Shown here one piece after another: positions 12,692-24,551 of a stretch of DNA of 64,000 bases. Source of the DNA: Kingdonia uniflora (lineage: Eukaryota > Streptophyta > Magnoliopsida > Ranunculales > Circaeasteraceae). Position numbers and translations under genes: made by a program. Below the pieces are notes generated by a model. The model saw only the letters and a program-made list of their open reading frames with translations, did no database searches and was not told where the DNA came from. Numbering within the stretch: the stretch's first letter is position 1; every line of letters starts with the position of its first letter. Where the stretch lies: assembly GCA_014058105.1 (NCBI GenBank), contig JACGCM010002885.1, positions 124,001 through 188,000 of the forward strand. The letters run 5' to 3'.

Positions 12692-15600
12692 ATGACTCCA
12701 GAAAGCGCAACGACGCCTCTAAAGGGGGCATCGATATCTCCAACGAGCTCTCGATCTGTGACGGAGACGGTGAATGGCTCTCACAAGTTTGTGATTCAAG
12801 GGTACTCGTTAGCGAAAGGGATGGGGATTGGTAAACATATTGCTAGTGAGAATTTTACAGTTGGAGGGTATCAGTGGGCGATTTATTTTTACCCTGATGG
12901 GAAAAATCCGGAGGATAATTCGACGTATGTGTCGGTTTTTATTGCGTTGGCAAGCGAGGGGACGGATGTGAGGGCGTTGTTTGAGCTTACACTTGTTGAT
13001 CAGAGTGGGAAGGAGAAACATAAGGTTCATAGTCATTTCGATCGGTCGTTGGATAGTGGGCCGTATACGTTGAAGTATCGAGGGAGCATGTGGTAAGATT
13101 GATTTTTTAATATTTTAGTTGCTTTTGTTTCCCTATCAGTTGTGCATGCCTAATTAGGTTTCCTAATTCATGAAATGTGATACTCTCATTGGTTGAGATA
13201 GTTTTAACTAGCATGTCTGTAGGTTCGTTGCCCAAACACGGCTGACCCTATATAAATTCGTTGTGGGGGTAGGATTAGACATTTTATGTGATAATTTACA
13301 TCTACTTCAGTTAAGTACTGAATGTGAAGTGATATTCAATGTTGTTTTTAATTAACGTTTTACCATGCACTTCATGGACTTAGCCAAGTCCTTGGAGTGT
13401 GGGGTGGACAATTTCTTCTCGAACTATCCTGTGAAGCTCCTTAGAAGTTAAGGCTAATTGGGGACCCTGTGGCTGTCATTGTTGTAAACAGATTTTTTCT
13501 GTGGAAAGTTATGATTCTTTAGAAGGGTTAGGGTATAGTGTTGATAAGAGCAACCCGTCGAACATTCTTGTTTTCTTAATGAATGCCGAACTATATGAGG
13601 CCGACCAAGTAGACTTGCTCCTCTCCAGCACGGAAAGAGTGAGGGCTCGTAGAGAAACAACAATACAACCACTTTCGTTAATGCCCCAGATTAGTTCATG
13701 TATTTTTTTTGCTTGAGAGTGTTGACTACAAACACATGCAGTTTCATGTGATGTCCCGAGACTTTGCCTTCTAAGCAGGTTCTTCGTTGGTGGAGAGTGG
13801 GACGACCTATTCTCTAAACTTTCAGAGTTAATGATCATTTCCAGATTTTTTGGACTGTGGGATGTCTAATGGTAGACCTAGATGGAGGACCTGTTTGCGT
13901 AGGTGAAGGGGTGGTGATAGACAGCTCAGTTTGGTGGTAGACTAGGGTTGTCAAATTGGTTGACCTTAAAGAGCTTAAGTTGGTTAATGAGGCTTTAGGG
14001 AAGATCAAGGTGACCAAGCTAAAATTATTGGGATACAATTGATGCTTTGGATGGAAAGGAAGAGGACTGGAATGGGGATATCTTCAGAATGTAATCAAAC
14101 GGGGGAATTTCAAGGATTATTTAAATAGAGTTGTGACTCGGGAAGTTGGAGGAAATTTCCTGAAGGAAAACTCTAGGGTTTGGTGGTTGAAAGAAGGGGA
14201 TAATAACACCACAAATTATGAAGTTGACAGTTTTTGTAATCACATTTTAGTGGTTATGGCCGGGGAAGATATCAGGAGAGAGGTAATGGGTTACTACTGT
14301 AAGTTCACGTGGAGGAGTGTTGTTTTTATTCAGTTCTTGAAAATGCAGTGTTTGATATTACATGGAGTGTTATCTTGGCCCGGTTCTTGCAGCTAAGACT
14401 TAGGCGGGAAACACTTTTCTTAAATTCAGCTTGGAAATTAACGACAGAACCGATGTTATGTTATCATTAAATTCAAGCACTCCATGCGCAAAGTCTTAGG
14501 CACATGGCTTTTAACGGAAGCCTCACTTCTAAGAATTAGAATCCTGTATCTTCTGTTTTCCTGGTATGACGATATCTATTACAGGCATATGCATTAGTAC
14601 TTCAGTATGTGTTTTGGATCCCCATTTGATGCCTTTAGCTCCTGTGCTGGATGGCTTTTTGGAGCATCTGTAATGTGAAAATACATACTTGAGTCACATT
14701 TGCTTCTCTGCTTGTTATGATCTGACAAGGTTCCTAATTGTTAGGCTAGCACTTACTATGAAAGTCAGTATCTACTTCATAGACTATGCACCCTCAACTG
14801 TTAGCCTACAATCCACTTTAACGTGACCTTCATTTTAGAGCTCAAGAGAGAGAGGGCGTCTTTAAAGGTGATTTTGGTTTTGTCTGAGACTCTTTCTTTT
14901 TTCACCTCCCCCCTGAATTTTTTTATCTCTCCAATCTTCTCACCACTTTTTTCCCAACTTCTTATTCTCTCAGCCACCAATTTGATTCCCAACCAAATTA
15001 CTCTATCCCAAAAAACTTTAAATTCGTAATCGATTTAGTGGTTTTCTCCCTTTCAACTATCTCTGTTTAGATCCTGCAATGGCGTGTTGGGTTATTTTCT
15101 TCTCTTTTATTTTGTAGTGGCATTTCACAAGATTTGGTTTATTATGGAGAAAAAGAAGACATACTTCAGTTTCTGGAAATATGAGGATATACAATTGTTT
15201 CTGTATGTCGTCGTGTTTTGCAATTACTTGGATGTTGTGCTTATGGACTTTGTTGTTCCTATTCATATAGGGAATGGCTGGTTCGATTTGTTGTAGTCGC
15301 TCACCTTCATCCTCTCCTAGTACAATGGTGTATCTTTTCCTTTGGGACTAGCTATGGTATCTTCCATAATTAGAGTTTATGTATCTTTCATTGCTTGAGA
15401 TACCGCTTTACGAGGAATAGCCACCCTTGATTTTTCTTGGGTTTATAAGGACGTCGAAAAGTTTTAACGCTCATAATTGGTTACTAGAGCCTTCGGCGCA
15501 GCGGGAGCGCCCGAAATACCATTTTTGAAGTTCTTCATTCTCTGTGGATTGTGGATGAACGGTACGGAGACATATCTGGTAGTATGTATCAACCAAAATT

Positions 15601-18600
15601 GCGTGTACGGAGTTGATGGTTGTCGTCTGAAGCTTTCATCTTGTTAGGTATTGTGTTGACTCTTGTTTTTGTCATGTTTTAAGTTTATTTGTAGTAGTGG
15701 GATAATGTTGTATTTTTTTATACATACCCTTGTCTTGGGAATTTTGTAAGGGTTTTCTCCCCTTGCGACATTATAAAGAAAGCTAACACAACTCCAAACG
15801 AGATTAAAACTTTAGACAATAGCAAACATTATAAAGAAAGCTAACACAACTCCAAACGAGATTAAAACTTTAGACAATAGCAAACTACTCCTAGAAATGA
15901 TCTTGGTTAGATATATCCTGCCCAATATGTCTTCTTATGCTGGTTATTTCTAGTAGATGAAAATTTTCTAGCATGATGCCGAGAAAAAAAGTCGCAGTGC
16001 TCCCTGCAACATAACACTTGTTACTATTCCGGACTGGTGGGAAAATCCTTTGGCCTCATTGTAAACCCAACTTTCTTTTGAGAAGACGTCTACTTTCTTG
16101 AAGTGATATTCTTGCGACGGAAGATGTACAATCTCCACCGATGGAGGTACCATAGCTATTTCTATATGAAAAGGGGGAAATCTGCACCTTTTATTGGGAA
16201 AGAGAAAGTGAACAACTAAAACATATCTAACCATTCATCCTTGCATGAATTTGCGTTGCACAATCCATCCAAAACCAAATACTGAAGTAGCTGCAAAACA
16301 CAGTAACAAACAACTAACTAAACTTCATTATCTACATATTGAAACCGTTGCAAAAAAATTAAAATCCGTCTTCCATCTTTTCCATTAGATACTTTATCTT
16401 GTTAAATGTTACTAGAAAGTAAAAGAGTAGACAAGAACCCAACACGTAATTGAACAATTGGAGATATAAAGTTGAAAGGGAGAAAACCCCTAAATTGATT
16501 TAGGGTTGTTGAAGATTAAAGTAAGTTTATCGAAAATCACATCGGTGTAACAAGTAGGAGAAATGCGATGAGAAGATTAGAGAGGAAAATTAAAATCAAC
16601 GGGTGTAGATAGAATTGCTCTCAGTCGAAGCGGTAGGACAACACCCTAAACGCCATTGCAATCCCCAAAAAGTAATGTGGCAATGAGATTCGGGAAGAAG
16701 AAAGGTAGAGAATTTTAGAGAGAAGTTGGAGTTTCTCGCTCTAGGCATCAGAGTTAAAACCCTGAGAATTATGTTATATGCAGAGATTTATTGATGTGAA
16801 TACGAGATTGAATCTAACATATAACTTTGACTCTAAGCTCTCTCTCTTATTCAATAACTTCAAATAACCCTAATAACAAAAATAATCTAATAACCCAATA
16901 ACAACTGAAGAGAAAATACTAACCTATGGAGGCTTTTATAAAGTATCAAGCCTAAATCTAATCCTACTAGCATTAGGGTTACTAACTTTAGGAGACTCTC
17001 CAGCAGTTAGCCCTTTACATCACATAAATAACTTCAATTAAAAACGTGGAGAGAGTAGCATTGACTTGGACATCATAGAGAGAGACGCCATCTCTCTAAG
17101 TATATGTACAATGTCGTGAGAACCGTGATACATAATTTATAATCACAAGAATTAGTCTTGAAGAGAGATGTTTGAATCAACATGTCAGCTATTACTTTTG
17201 AACTAGTTTGTTATTAAAATATTAAGTGGGGAACGCGAGATGTTGTCTATTGCTATAAAAACATTCAATGGAACAGTTTCTTACCTAGAAAACTTAATGG
17301 CACGCTAGTTCGATATACATCCAAACCTATTATCACTTTTCTATGAGGCATACTTATATTGGGTGAAATACTATTTTTCTAGTTGTGCACGTGGAAAGGG
17401 GAGTTGCATGCGCATTACACGTGCAACGATACTAGTGAAATACTGAAATATGAATGCTTTAAAAGTTGAGATAAATCTAACCAGAAAGTGCGTATGTTCC
17501 TTGCGCATACGTGCTTGACCTTCTCTAATTACTAGCCTAGGCTTTGAGGTGTTGGATGTTAAATTTCCCCTTGATGTATCTTGGTCTATCCTGTTTGCAC
17601 CTCAGAACTTAAGGCTGACTTGGACTTTGTAGTTTCTATGGTTTGATAGAGACCTGCTTTATGGAGAAATAGGGCTGTCATGAAGTGTCCTAAGATAATT
17701 TTGATTAAGAACAACCTTTTCAACTTGTGGTTTACTCTAGGTTTTCCCTATGCTTTCTAGTGGTAAGAGAGAGGTAGAAGACTTGCAAGGAATCTTTTGT
17801 GGTACGATAAAGTGGATTAGTTTATAGATCACTTGATTGGTCGTAAAACTATTGTATAGATCTAGTGATCAACGATGACGGGTCATTTGGAGGAGCAATA
17901 GTATAAAGAAATCCCTTAAAGGCATGTTTTTGGAGGTTTGGTGAACAAAATCACTCGCTATTATCACGGGTGGCTTCATGCCTTCACTTTTAATTTTGTG
18001 CCACTATAACAAGGAGATTCCTAAATGCTAGTTACTGAATAGGATAATGAGGTGTATACTTAATGATCAGGAGAGAATCGGCAGAAGAGGTTCAGAGGTA
18101 TAAGTAATGGCCTTAAACTTAAGTGGTTTAGAGGTTTGTTGAAAGATTGGCAATTTTGATGGAGTGGTATCATTGCTAAACATGAGTGGGGGAGAGAATA
18201 TGGGAGTCACTGGATGTTGTTATTTTGAAGCTTACTAAGTTCAGTTTAGGGATTTGGATTTAGGTTGGTAGAGATGATAGAGTAAAGTTTTTGTGATGAC
18301 AGTTGGTGCGGGTATTCTTGATTATGGAATCCCTTCTAGACTTGTATGCTATTTTTAGATTCAGGTACAGGTCTATTGCACACTTCATTATTTGGCACTA
18401 CAGATGGTTTGAAACGTATAATTTTAAGAGCGATCATAATGAAGGGGAGACTACTTTTATTGCTAGTGTTGAGTTATTGGTGTTAATCCTCTCAACTGCT
18501 AAATGAGAAGGCGAAAGGAGTTAAAAAAAAATTCCTTTCTATGGAGAGAGCGAATGTAAGCGTCTGAAGATTGGAATTGGGCATCTCGGGGTGTATATTG

Positions 18601-21600
18601 AGATGTGCGCACATTGTAAGAAAGTGGTATTACGTGGATTTGTTCTATATTACTTTGTTGGTCCCAAATCCTCATTTATTTCTGGCATTTGAGTCTCGAA
18701 TCTCGATTATCCTCTTGATTACCAGTTTCTTCAGATACTTCGTTGCTGGCCTAGCCTGGTCTGTCCTCTAAGGTGAAGACATTTTTAGAGGGTGATCCCA
18801 TTTGTGACAATACATGATCTGGTCAAAAGCTACAGTACGATATTAGAGGTGAAAAGAGTATCCTTTTGCTATGGTTGTGGGATTTAAAGATTTTTTTGTT
18901 TTCATGGAGCTAAGTCTGAGATATATTTAGAAGCTTTTATAGGAGTTTGTTACTAGATCGGGGACTTGTGGGAGGAAACTCTACCCCTGTTCTCTCCACG
19001 TGCTCCTGTTGTAGTTTTTGTTTGTTGTGTTTTCTTATTTGTTTTTCTGCTTTAATTACTTCTGGTTTCAGATCTTAGTAAAAAGATCTGTGGACATGTC
19101 AGTGAGAAATTAAGGTATTTTATGTGTATTACGTATAGAATCCTCGCAGTATTAAGTCGCTGGAAAGTTATCACTTGCATCAAGCATGCGGGTGAGCTTT
19201 TTCGATAAAGTTGGGATCACACTTTTTCCATGGCTGAACTTCATTAGTAATAGAACTGTAAAAATTTATTGTTACTATCATGCTGGTAATTTCTTACCAA
19301 AATACTGTAAAAAGGTAATGTTACTATCATGTTGGTATTTTTGTACCTAAATGCTGTTGAAATATATATTTTTTTACCAATCGTGTTGTATATTTTATGG
19401 TCTCGTTATGCCCTGAAATATTTTTTGATGTTGAAGGAAGGCTTTTTTTTTTTAGGGGTTACAAGCGCTTCTTCAGACGAGCTATGCTTGAGACGTCAGA
19501 TTTCCTTAAGGATGATTGCTTAAAAATTGATTGCACTGTTGGGGTTGTGGTTTCGACAATTGATTGTCCGAGATCGCATTCTATACAGGTCCCTGAATCT
19601 GACATTGGGAACCATTTTGGTGCGCTTCTGGAGAATTTTGAAGGTTCCGATATTGTTTTTAATGTGGCTGGAGAGAAATTTCATGCTCATAAGTTGGTAT
19701 TGGCTGCTCGATCCCCTGTGCTTCGAGACAAATTCTTTGATGGGTTAGAGGAAGATAATCATGAGATTGTAGTTGCAGATTTAGAACCAAAGGTTTTTAA
19801 GGTGATGTGTTACTAACTTCTCTGAGTGTGTCATACTTGTTACTTTTTGTATTCCTAAACTCCTTTCTATTGTGGTAAGAGCAGGCTATTCTGCACTTTA
19901 TATACAGAGATACTTTAATGGAAGATGAGGAGTTGGTAGCATCAAGTTCGTCTTTTGTATCATCTCAATCTGACACATTAGCAGCGAAGCTTTTAGCTGC
20001 AGCAGACAAGTATGGTCTGGATAGACTGAGGGTGATGTGTGAATCTCAACTATGCAAGGACATATCTGTTAATTCTGTCTCTAAAACACTTGCCTTGGCT
20101 GATCATTATCATGCTGGGGAGTTGAAGTCTGTTTGCCTAAAATTTGCTGCCGAAAACCTCGCAGGTATGTTTTTAGCCTCATTTAGACCACCCTTGACGT
20201 AGATTAATGTATAAATATTCAGTGGAGTTGGCTATCTTTTCAATGGGTATACACTTGTTTCAAATCCCATTGTACTGTGTCATACTCTGTCTACTTGTAT
20301 GCATATGACTTCTACATTATTTTACCTTTCATGTATTTGCAAATTGTACACAGACTTGTACGTCACGGTTGTTGTGCATTCATCTGATAAGAATTGTGAA
20401 TAGGAAATTGCTAGTTTAAGTTCAATTTGAAGCTTACATAGTCAAAAAGGTAACTTCACTAAAAAATTTAACGTTTAAACAAAATTAATAAAACCTAAAC
20501 AATGTTTAAAATGGCGAAGGCGGTGAGGGCTTAGTGGGGCGTAAGCCTCAATTTGGTGTATTCTTCATAACTAAACAAATTATCAAATGAGAATATGAAT
20601 GCTCTATGCCAAAATTACCTTAGCAGATTCTGACTTCTTCCGGATTGTTCAAGTCTCAAAAGCTTCAAAAAACACACTAGTATTTAACATATAAGTGTTA
20701 ATGAAACATAACACGACCCTTAGGGTCGTTTTTGGTGTTATCAAAGACCCATAAAGTCTTTTGAAAAAGAAGAAAAAATGAAAAAAATAAATTAATGTCA
20801 AACACCTTAAAACATGAGACCTAGGGGAAAAACTCGAACTCATTTTGAGCCTATGTAGCCATCGGCCTCTATTATAGGAGGCTATATCCTCAACTCGTTT
20901 TTTGGGTAAATGATGTGAGAGTGAAGGTACAACTATACACGACTCAATAGCTCACAGAGGCAACTCAGATACAGAGTAACTCTCCCATCATGATCCTATC
21001 CATTCACCACATACCTATAGGATAGACCTTATTTCAAGCACAAATAAGACCTTTCGTATCTGAAAATGCCATCCGCCTATAAGACTCACCCTTGAGAATT
21101 TTGCTATTATGCTTGAACCATATTACCAAAGTGACGATCTTGTCTACGCCTCCACATCTGTATATCTTTTCTCTGAAAGGAAACAGATATGTTATATACT
21201 TGCTGCAAGTAACCTGAACACAAAATGATCTTGTTGGCCATGTTTCCTGTATTATGCTTTTGTTAACATATATTGATATCTGACGTACTATTATTGCTTA
21301 GACTTAATATGTGAAAAACATATGTGGGGATCGTCACTGACACAGGGCTCTAGCAGTCGAAGTATTATGTTGAGGTGACGACCTTTTTATTATTATTAAA
21401 GATTAAGATGTGAAATGATTTTACAAAAGTAGAGCAATGGGAGAGATGAAGGGCTATTAAGTTCTTAGAAAGAAGGGACATGTGGTGTAACGTCAGTATG
21501 ATCAATTATGGGGATTTAAATGGAGGTTGGGTATTTAAAGAGATAAGTTGGTCATAGGGAGTGACACTTGATTTGAAGAAGTAGTTTCTTTCACGGTGTA

Positions 21601-22127
21601 TTGTGCTCTCCTAAAAATTGTGGTAGTTTATTGTTCAGTTGTGCCTAGTTTGTAGCAAAATAATTAATAATAGATTCCTGGTTATGACTATCTTAAATCG
21701 TTAAAGCTGGTAAACTTTTTATAAGTTTGTCGGCTAAACTTAATACTGAGACCATTGCATGTTCAGCACTGCTGTGTATTTATGTTTATATAAGGTTTTT
21801 ATTCTTCAGGAACTCCCCAAGAACTTGAAAATTCAAGAGTTGAGAACGGAGCCTGAGGTTTCTATTGATTCTCTAAACTAATTATTCCTGTGTTCTTAAT
21901 TTGTTCTTCTTCGTGCTTCAATTGCCTCTCCCAATGCAGCTGTGATGCAATCAGAAGGGTTCGAGTATCTTAAAGAGAATACCCCATCATTACAGTCAGA
22001 AATCTTGAAGACGGTGGCAGGGTGTGAAGAAGAATGTAGCAGTGGCGGGGGTAAGAGCCGTAGCACGTGGGCCCAGCTCTCTGATGGTGGCGATACTAAC
22101 GGCAGGAGGGTAAGGCAGCGGACCTGA
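12692..22127 (+). CDS. BPM: BTB/POZ and MATH domain protein (BPM family), CUL3 adaptor, 4 exons
   Basis: Exons: 12692-13092, 19456-19801, 19885-20164, 21940-22127; GT..AG borders and phases agree, giving 404 aa. Residues about 20-160 are a MATH domain ([36 protein letters not shown]). About 195-310 is a BTB domain ([33 protein letters not shown]). The rest is BACK-like helices and the family tail ([17 protein letters not shown], GRRVRQRT). In this family the MATH domain binds substrates such as class I HD-ZIP and ERF/AP2 factors, and BTB/BACK binds CUL3 in a nuclear E3 ubiquitin ligase. The ending resembles the BPM4-6 group as recalled. Four exons and about 400 aa are normal; a 6.4-kb intron 1 is long and full of LINE relics. 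Confidence 0.92.
13093..13839. other. BPM intron 1, first part, no element recognised
   Basis: Starts at the exon 1 donor. Open frames on both strands (for example 13509-13838) match nothing recognised. Confidence 0.4.
13840..14400 (+). mobile_element. LINE (L1-type) relic, region before the reverse transcriptase
   Basis: About 14150-14290 reads [20 protein letters not shown], matching the common plant LINE motif RSRVRWLKEGDKNTKFFH, followed by the usual NHI/L segment. Upstream sequence has Lys/Glu-rich pieces as in the linker between endonuclease and RT. Stops and frame changes make it non-functional. It lies in BPM intron 1 in sense orientation. Confidence 0.65.
14820..16760. other. Candidate element with inverted similarity at its edges, BPM intron 1
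   Basis: The string ggttttctccctttcaac at about 15041-15058 recurs inverted at 16472-16490, with further patchy inverted similarity around it (for example tctccaatcttctcac against tctctaatcttctcat). The pattern suggests a decayed transposon or folded-back repeat. No TSD and no recognisable protein. Confidence 0.3.
15768..15885. repeat. Tandem duplication, 58-bp unit, two copies
   Basis: The block starting acattataaagaaagctaa at 15768 is repeated without visible change at 15826. Identity implies a recent local duplication. It lies in BPM intron 1. Confidence 0.9.
16761..17499. other. BPM intron 1, unassigned
   Basis: AT-rich. A stretch near 16920-17000 (minus-strand TATAAAAG) looks somewhat like an LTR promoter, but no LTR ends, primer-binding site or coding region were found. 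Confidence 0.3.
17500..19010 (+). mobile_element. LINE relic, RT C-terminal and 3' region
   Basis: About 17770-17980 contains pieces like [18 protein letters not shown], and 18240-18330 reads [17 protein letters not shown]. These match the plant LINE block in which the RT tail is followed by (I/V)G.G..V.FW.D.WCG. The 3' end is a T-rich tail near 18960-19060. Many stops. It may be the other half of the relic at 13840-14400 or an independent copy. Confidence 0.55.
20497..20560. mobile_element. Fragment of the hAT-like element family, BPM intron 3
   Basis: The sequence caatgtttaaaatggcg followed by gaaggcggtgagg and gcgtaagcctca resembles the left end of the element at 8554. No matching right end or TSD was found, so it looks truncated. 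Confidence 0.4.
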
Positions 22128-24551
22128 TGATGCTGAGGGAAAGGAAACCTTGTTGTCTTGTACAATGTTGGCGATGGGTGTAAACTGAAAATAGAATAGA
22201 AAAAAATGAAAACAAAAACAACACCGCCTCTGTAACTTTAGCGTCCCTTTGTTTGTAGGTTTGTGATTGAGTGATGTTGATGACGACGATGATGGCAATG
22301 AACTGGATATTGGTAAATTGTAGCTTTGTTGTAACAGCCTACGTTTAGTGATAAAATTTGTGGTTTATTGATTCTAGTGAAAGTAACAGAAACTTCCACT
22401 TTTTAGAGAAACATTCTCCAGGAAATAGTTGTTGGTTCCAAGTCTCATGTCTCTGTGTGCTATAGTGTTTTATGTCCAATTATTACTGAACTACCGATAC
22501 AATTATGTATATGAATGACTAGTATAGGTTTGTTGTTAAGTAGGTATAAAGGGCTTGTAAATGAGTTGTTGCAATTGTGGTATTACATTCTTTCTTGGTT
22601 CAGATGGGCTTATTACATTCTTTCTTGGTTCCGATGGCTTAAAATTAATCTTTGGGGTCCATACTCAATTACAGATGTGATATTGTCGTTGTCGGATACT
22701 ATAGTCCTCCAGTTTTAATATCACTGTCAAAGCACGAAATACCATTGCAATTAGATATCTCAGGTTGTGATCAGAGAAAGCGGCATTAAACCCTGGCTGT
22801 GTTTTTATTTAAGAATGATAACCCAAGTTGTTCGCAGTTTGAATTGATCTGCAGGTATCTTTTTAGCCAGATTATACGCCTAAGATCTGGCCATGAATAA
22901 GTCTAGGGTCTCTATGTCCACACTGGAGTGCTTCATTTTCACGATTTCTTCATACTCTCAAGAGGAGACCTTCCCTCTTCAGATTTCTAGAATACAGTAC
23001 TTTTAATGTTGCAAAAAAACTGCACATGGAAATTCCTACACGTGAAGTTCGTAACTAATAATTCTTTGATGCCATACGAATTTATCAAAACAGTTTGCTT
23101 TTAAATTAAAATGATACAGGTATAATGCAAGGCCCTACATATAATAGAGTTATGTATACATGCAGATCTATAATATATATATAGTTCCAAACGGACAGGA
23201 TTTTGTGGGGGTGGAATGGGTGATCATGTTGGAGGCAGTAAATATATAGGTAATCTCTCCTCAATATTTATATCCATGATCATCACCTATATGTTTCAAT
23301 CAAGTCGTAGTTGGGAATAAAGTCACTTTCAGACACCCTTTGTTTTGTCAACTAAAAACGTCCACGAATCAATCACTACTTTCATTGTTTTGGGAAAGGT
23401 GCAGCAGACATGCATGGCCAGCTGATTTAGTGTATGATTGAAAAAGATGCAGATGATCCTGGATATTATTTGAACTTTTGTTTGGTTGGTAGTGAAGATA
23501 GGGAGAGAGGGTAGTTGTCAATCAAAGTTGGCCTAGCGAAAGCAACTTGCCCATGCTTTTACAAATCTATCTATCGACAAGCTTTCAATTCTGTCTTAAA
23601 CTCAAAGAGGGTGAAATTTGTGAATGAGTCAAATGCTTGAAATTATGGTTTTTCGTAAGTCTTACGCATCTATTAAAAATCAAAAGATATGTGGTGTTGT
23701 GTTTTTTTTTCTTCCCAAAACATTGTCAAATCTACTTACTTTCTTTTAGAACCTTGTTAGAATTGATAATAAGTCTTATGTGCCCAATGTTTTTTTAACC
23801 TTCATCAAAATATTAGGTAACTAAATACATATATTATATATATATAAGTACTTCATACTCAATATACTTGATACAATTTCATTATATTTTCAACACTCAG
23901 AATACATCTCTTTTTCCATAATTCGGTACACTTTCATTCTTTGTTTTTTTTTACACAAATTTACATGGGCATGTAACACCAACTGCTTCTTCACTTCCAA
24001 AAATTTCGATCTCTTCATCCCCTGATTCCTTCTCTGCTAGGTGTTCTACTATTTGGGCATTTTACAAGAGACTCGAAAAATAAAATCGAAGACTATATAT
24101 GTTGTAGTTGTAGAGTAGGTAAAGAACATTGAGATTCAATTTAAGGAATTTTAGTCCTTGACAATGGATTATCAGAACGGTGCTCCAATACACAAGAAAA
24201 ACAAGAAAAATGTGTCCTCACATAGGATCAGGTCCACTCACACTTAACATTTCCCTCTCTCCAAAATAAAAATAAAAATAAAAAAAATCTCACTATAATT
24301 ATTACTTCTTGCTTGTACGAAAGAACTACCAAAAAACTATAATTTGTGTTTCTGGGGACTCATTTGCCTAATCTGCCCAATACCCACTAAAAAAGATTGA
24401 ATTTTTCACTGATTTTGGGTAATTGGGCAGTTTCTAGGCCTTGAATTTTATGATTAGTACCCCAAATTTGGATTTTTTTTTTGTTAAATTCAGTGATTTG
24501 AAGGAGGAGAGAAGAAGGGGCTGTTGTTGGTGTTTTTGAATTTGAATTTTG
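22128..24551. other. BPM 3' region and CAT promoter region
   Basis: 2.4 kb. Holds a perfect-to-near-perfect 30-bp tandem duplication (22581-22640, tattacattctttcttggtt), a TA-rich tract at 23825-23850 and an A-rich tract at 24263-24285. The last 70 bp before 24552 are likely 5' UTR of the transporter. No gene seen. Confidence 0.5.

Noticed and set aside
13454..13838. Overlapping open frames in BPM intron 1
   Set aside because: Open on both strands without family resemblance; chance frames.
16741..16765. Copia primer site (ggcatcagagtt) near 16747
   Set aside because: Differs from TGGTATCAGAGC at several bases and no LTR end precedes it.
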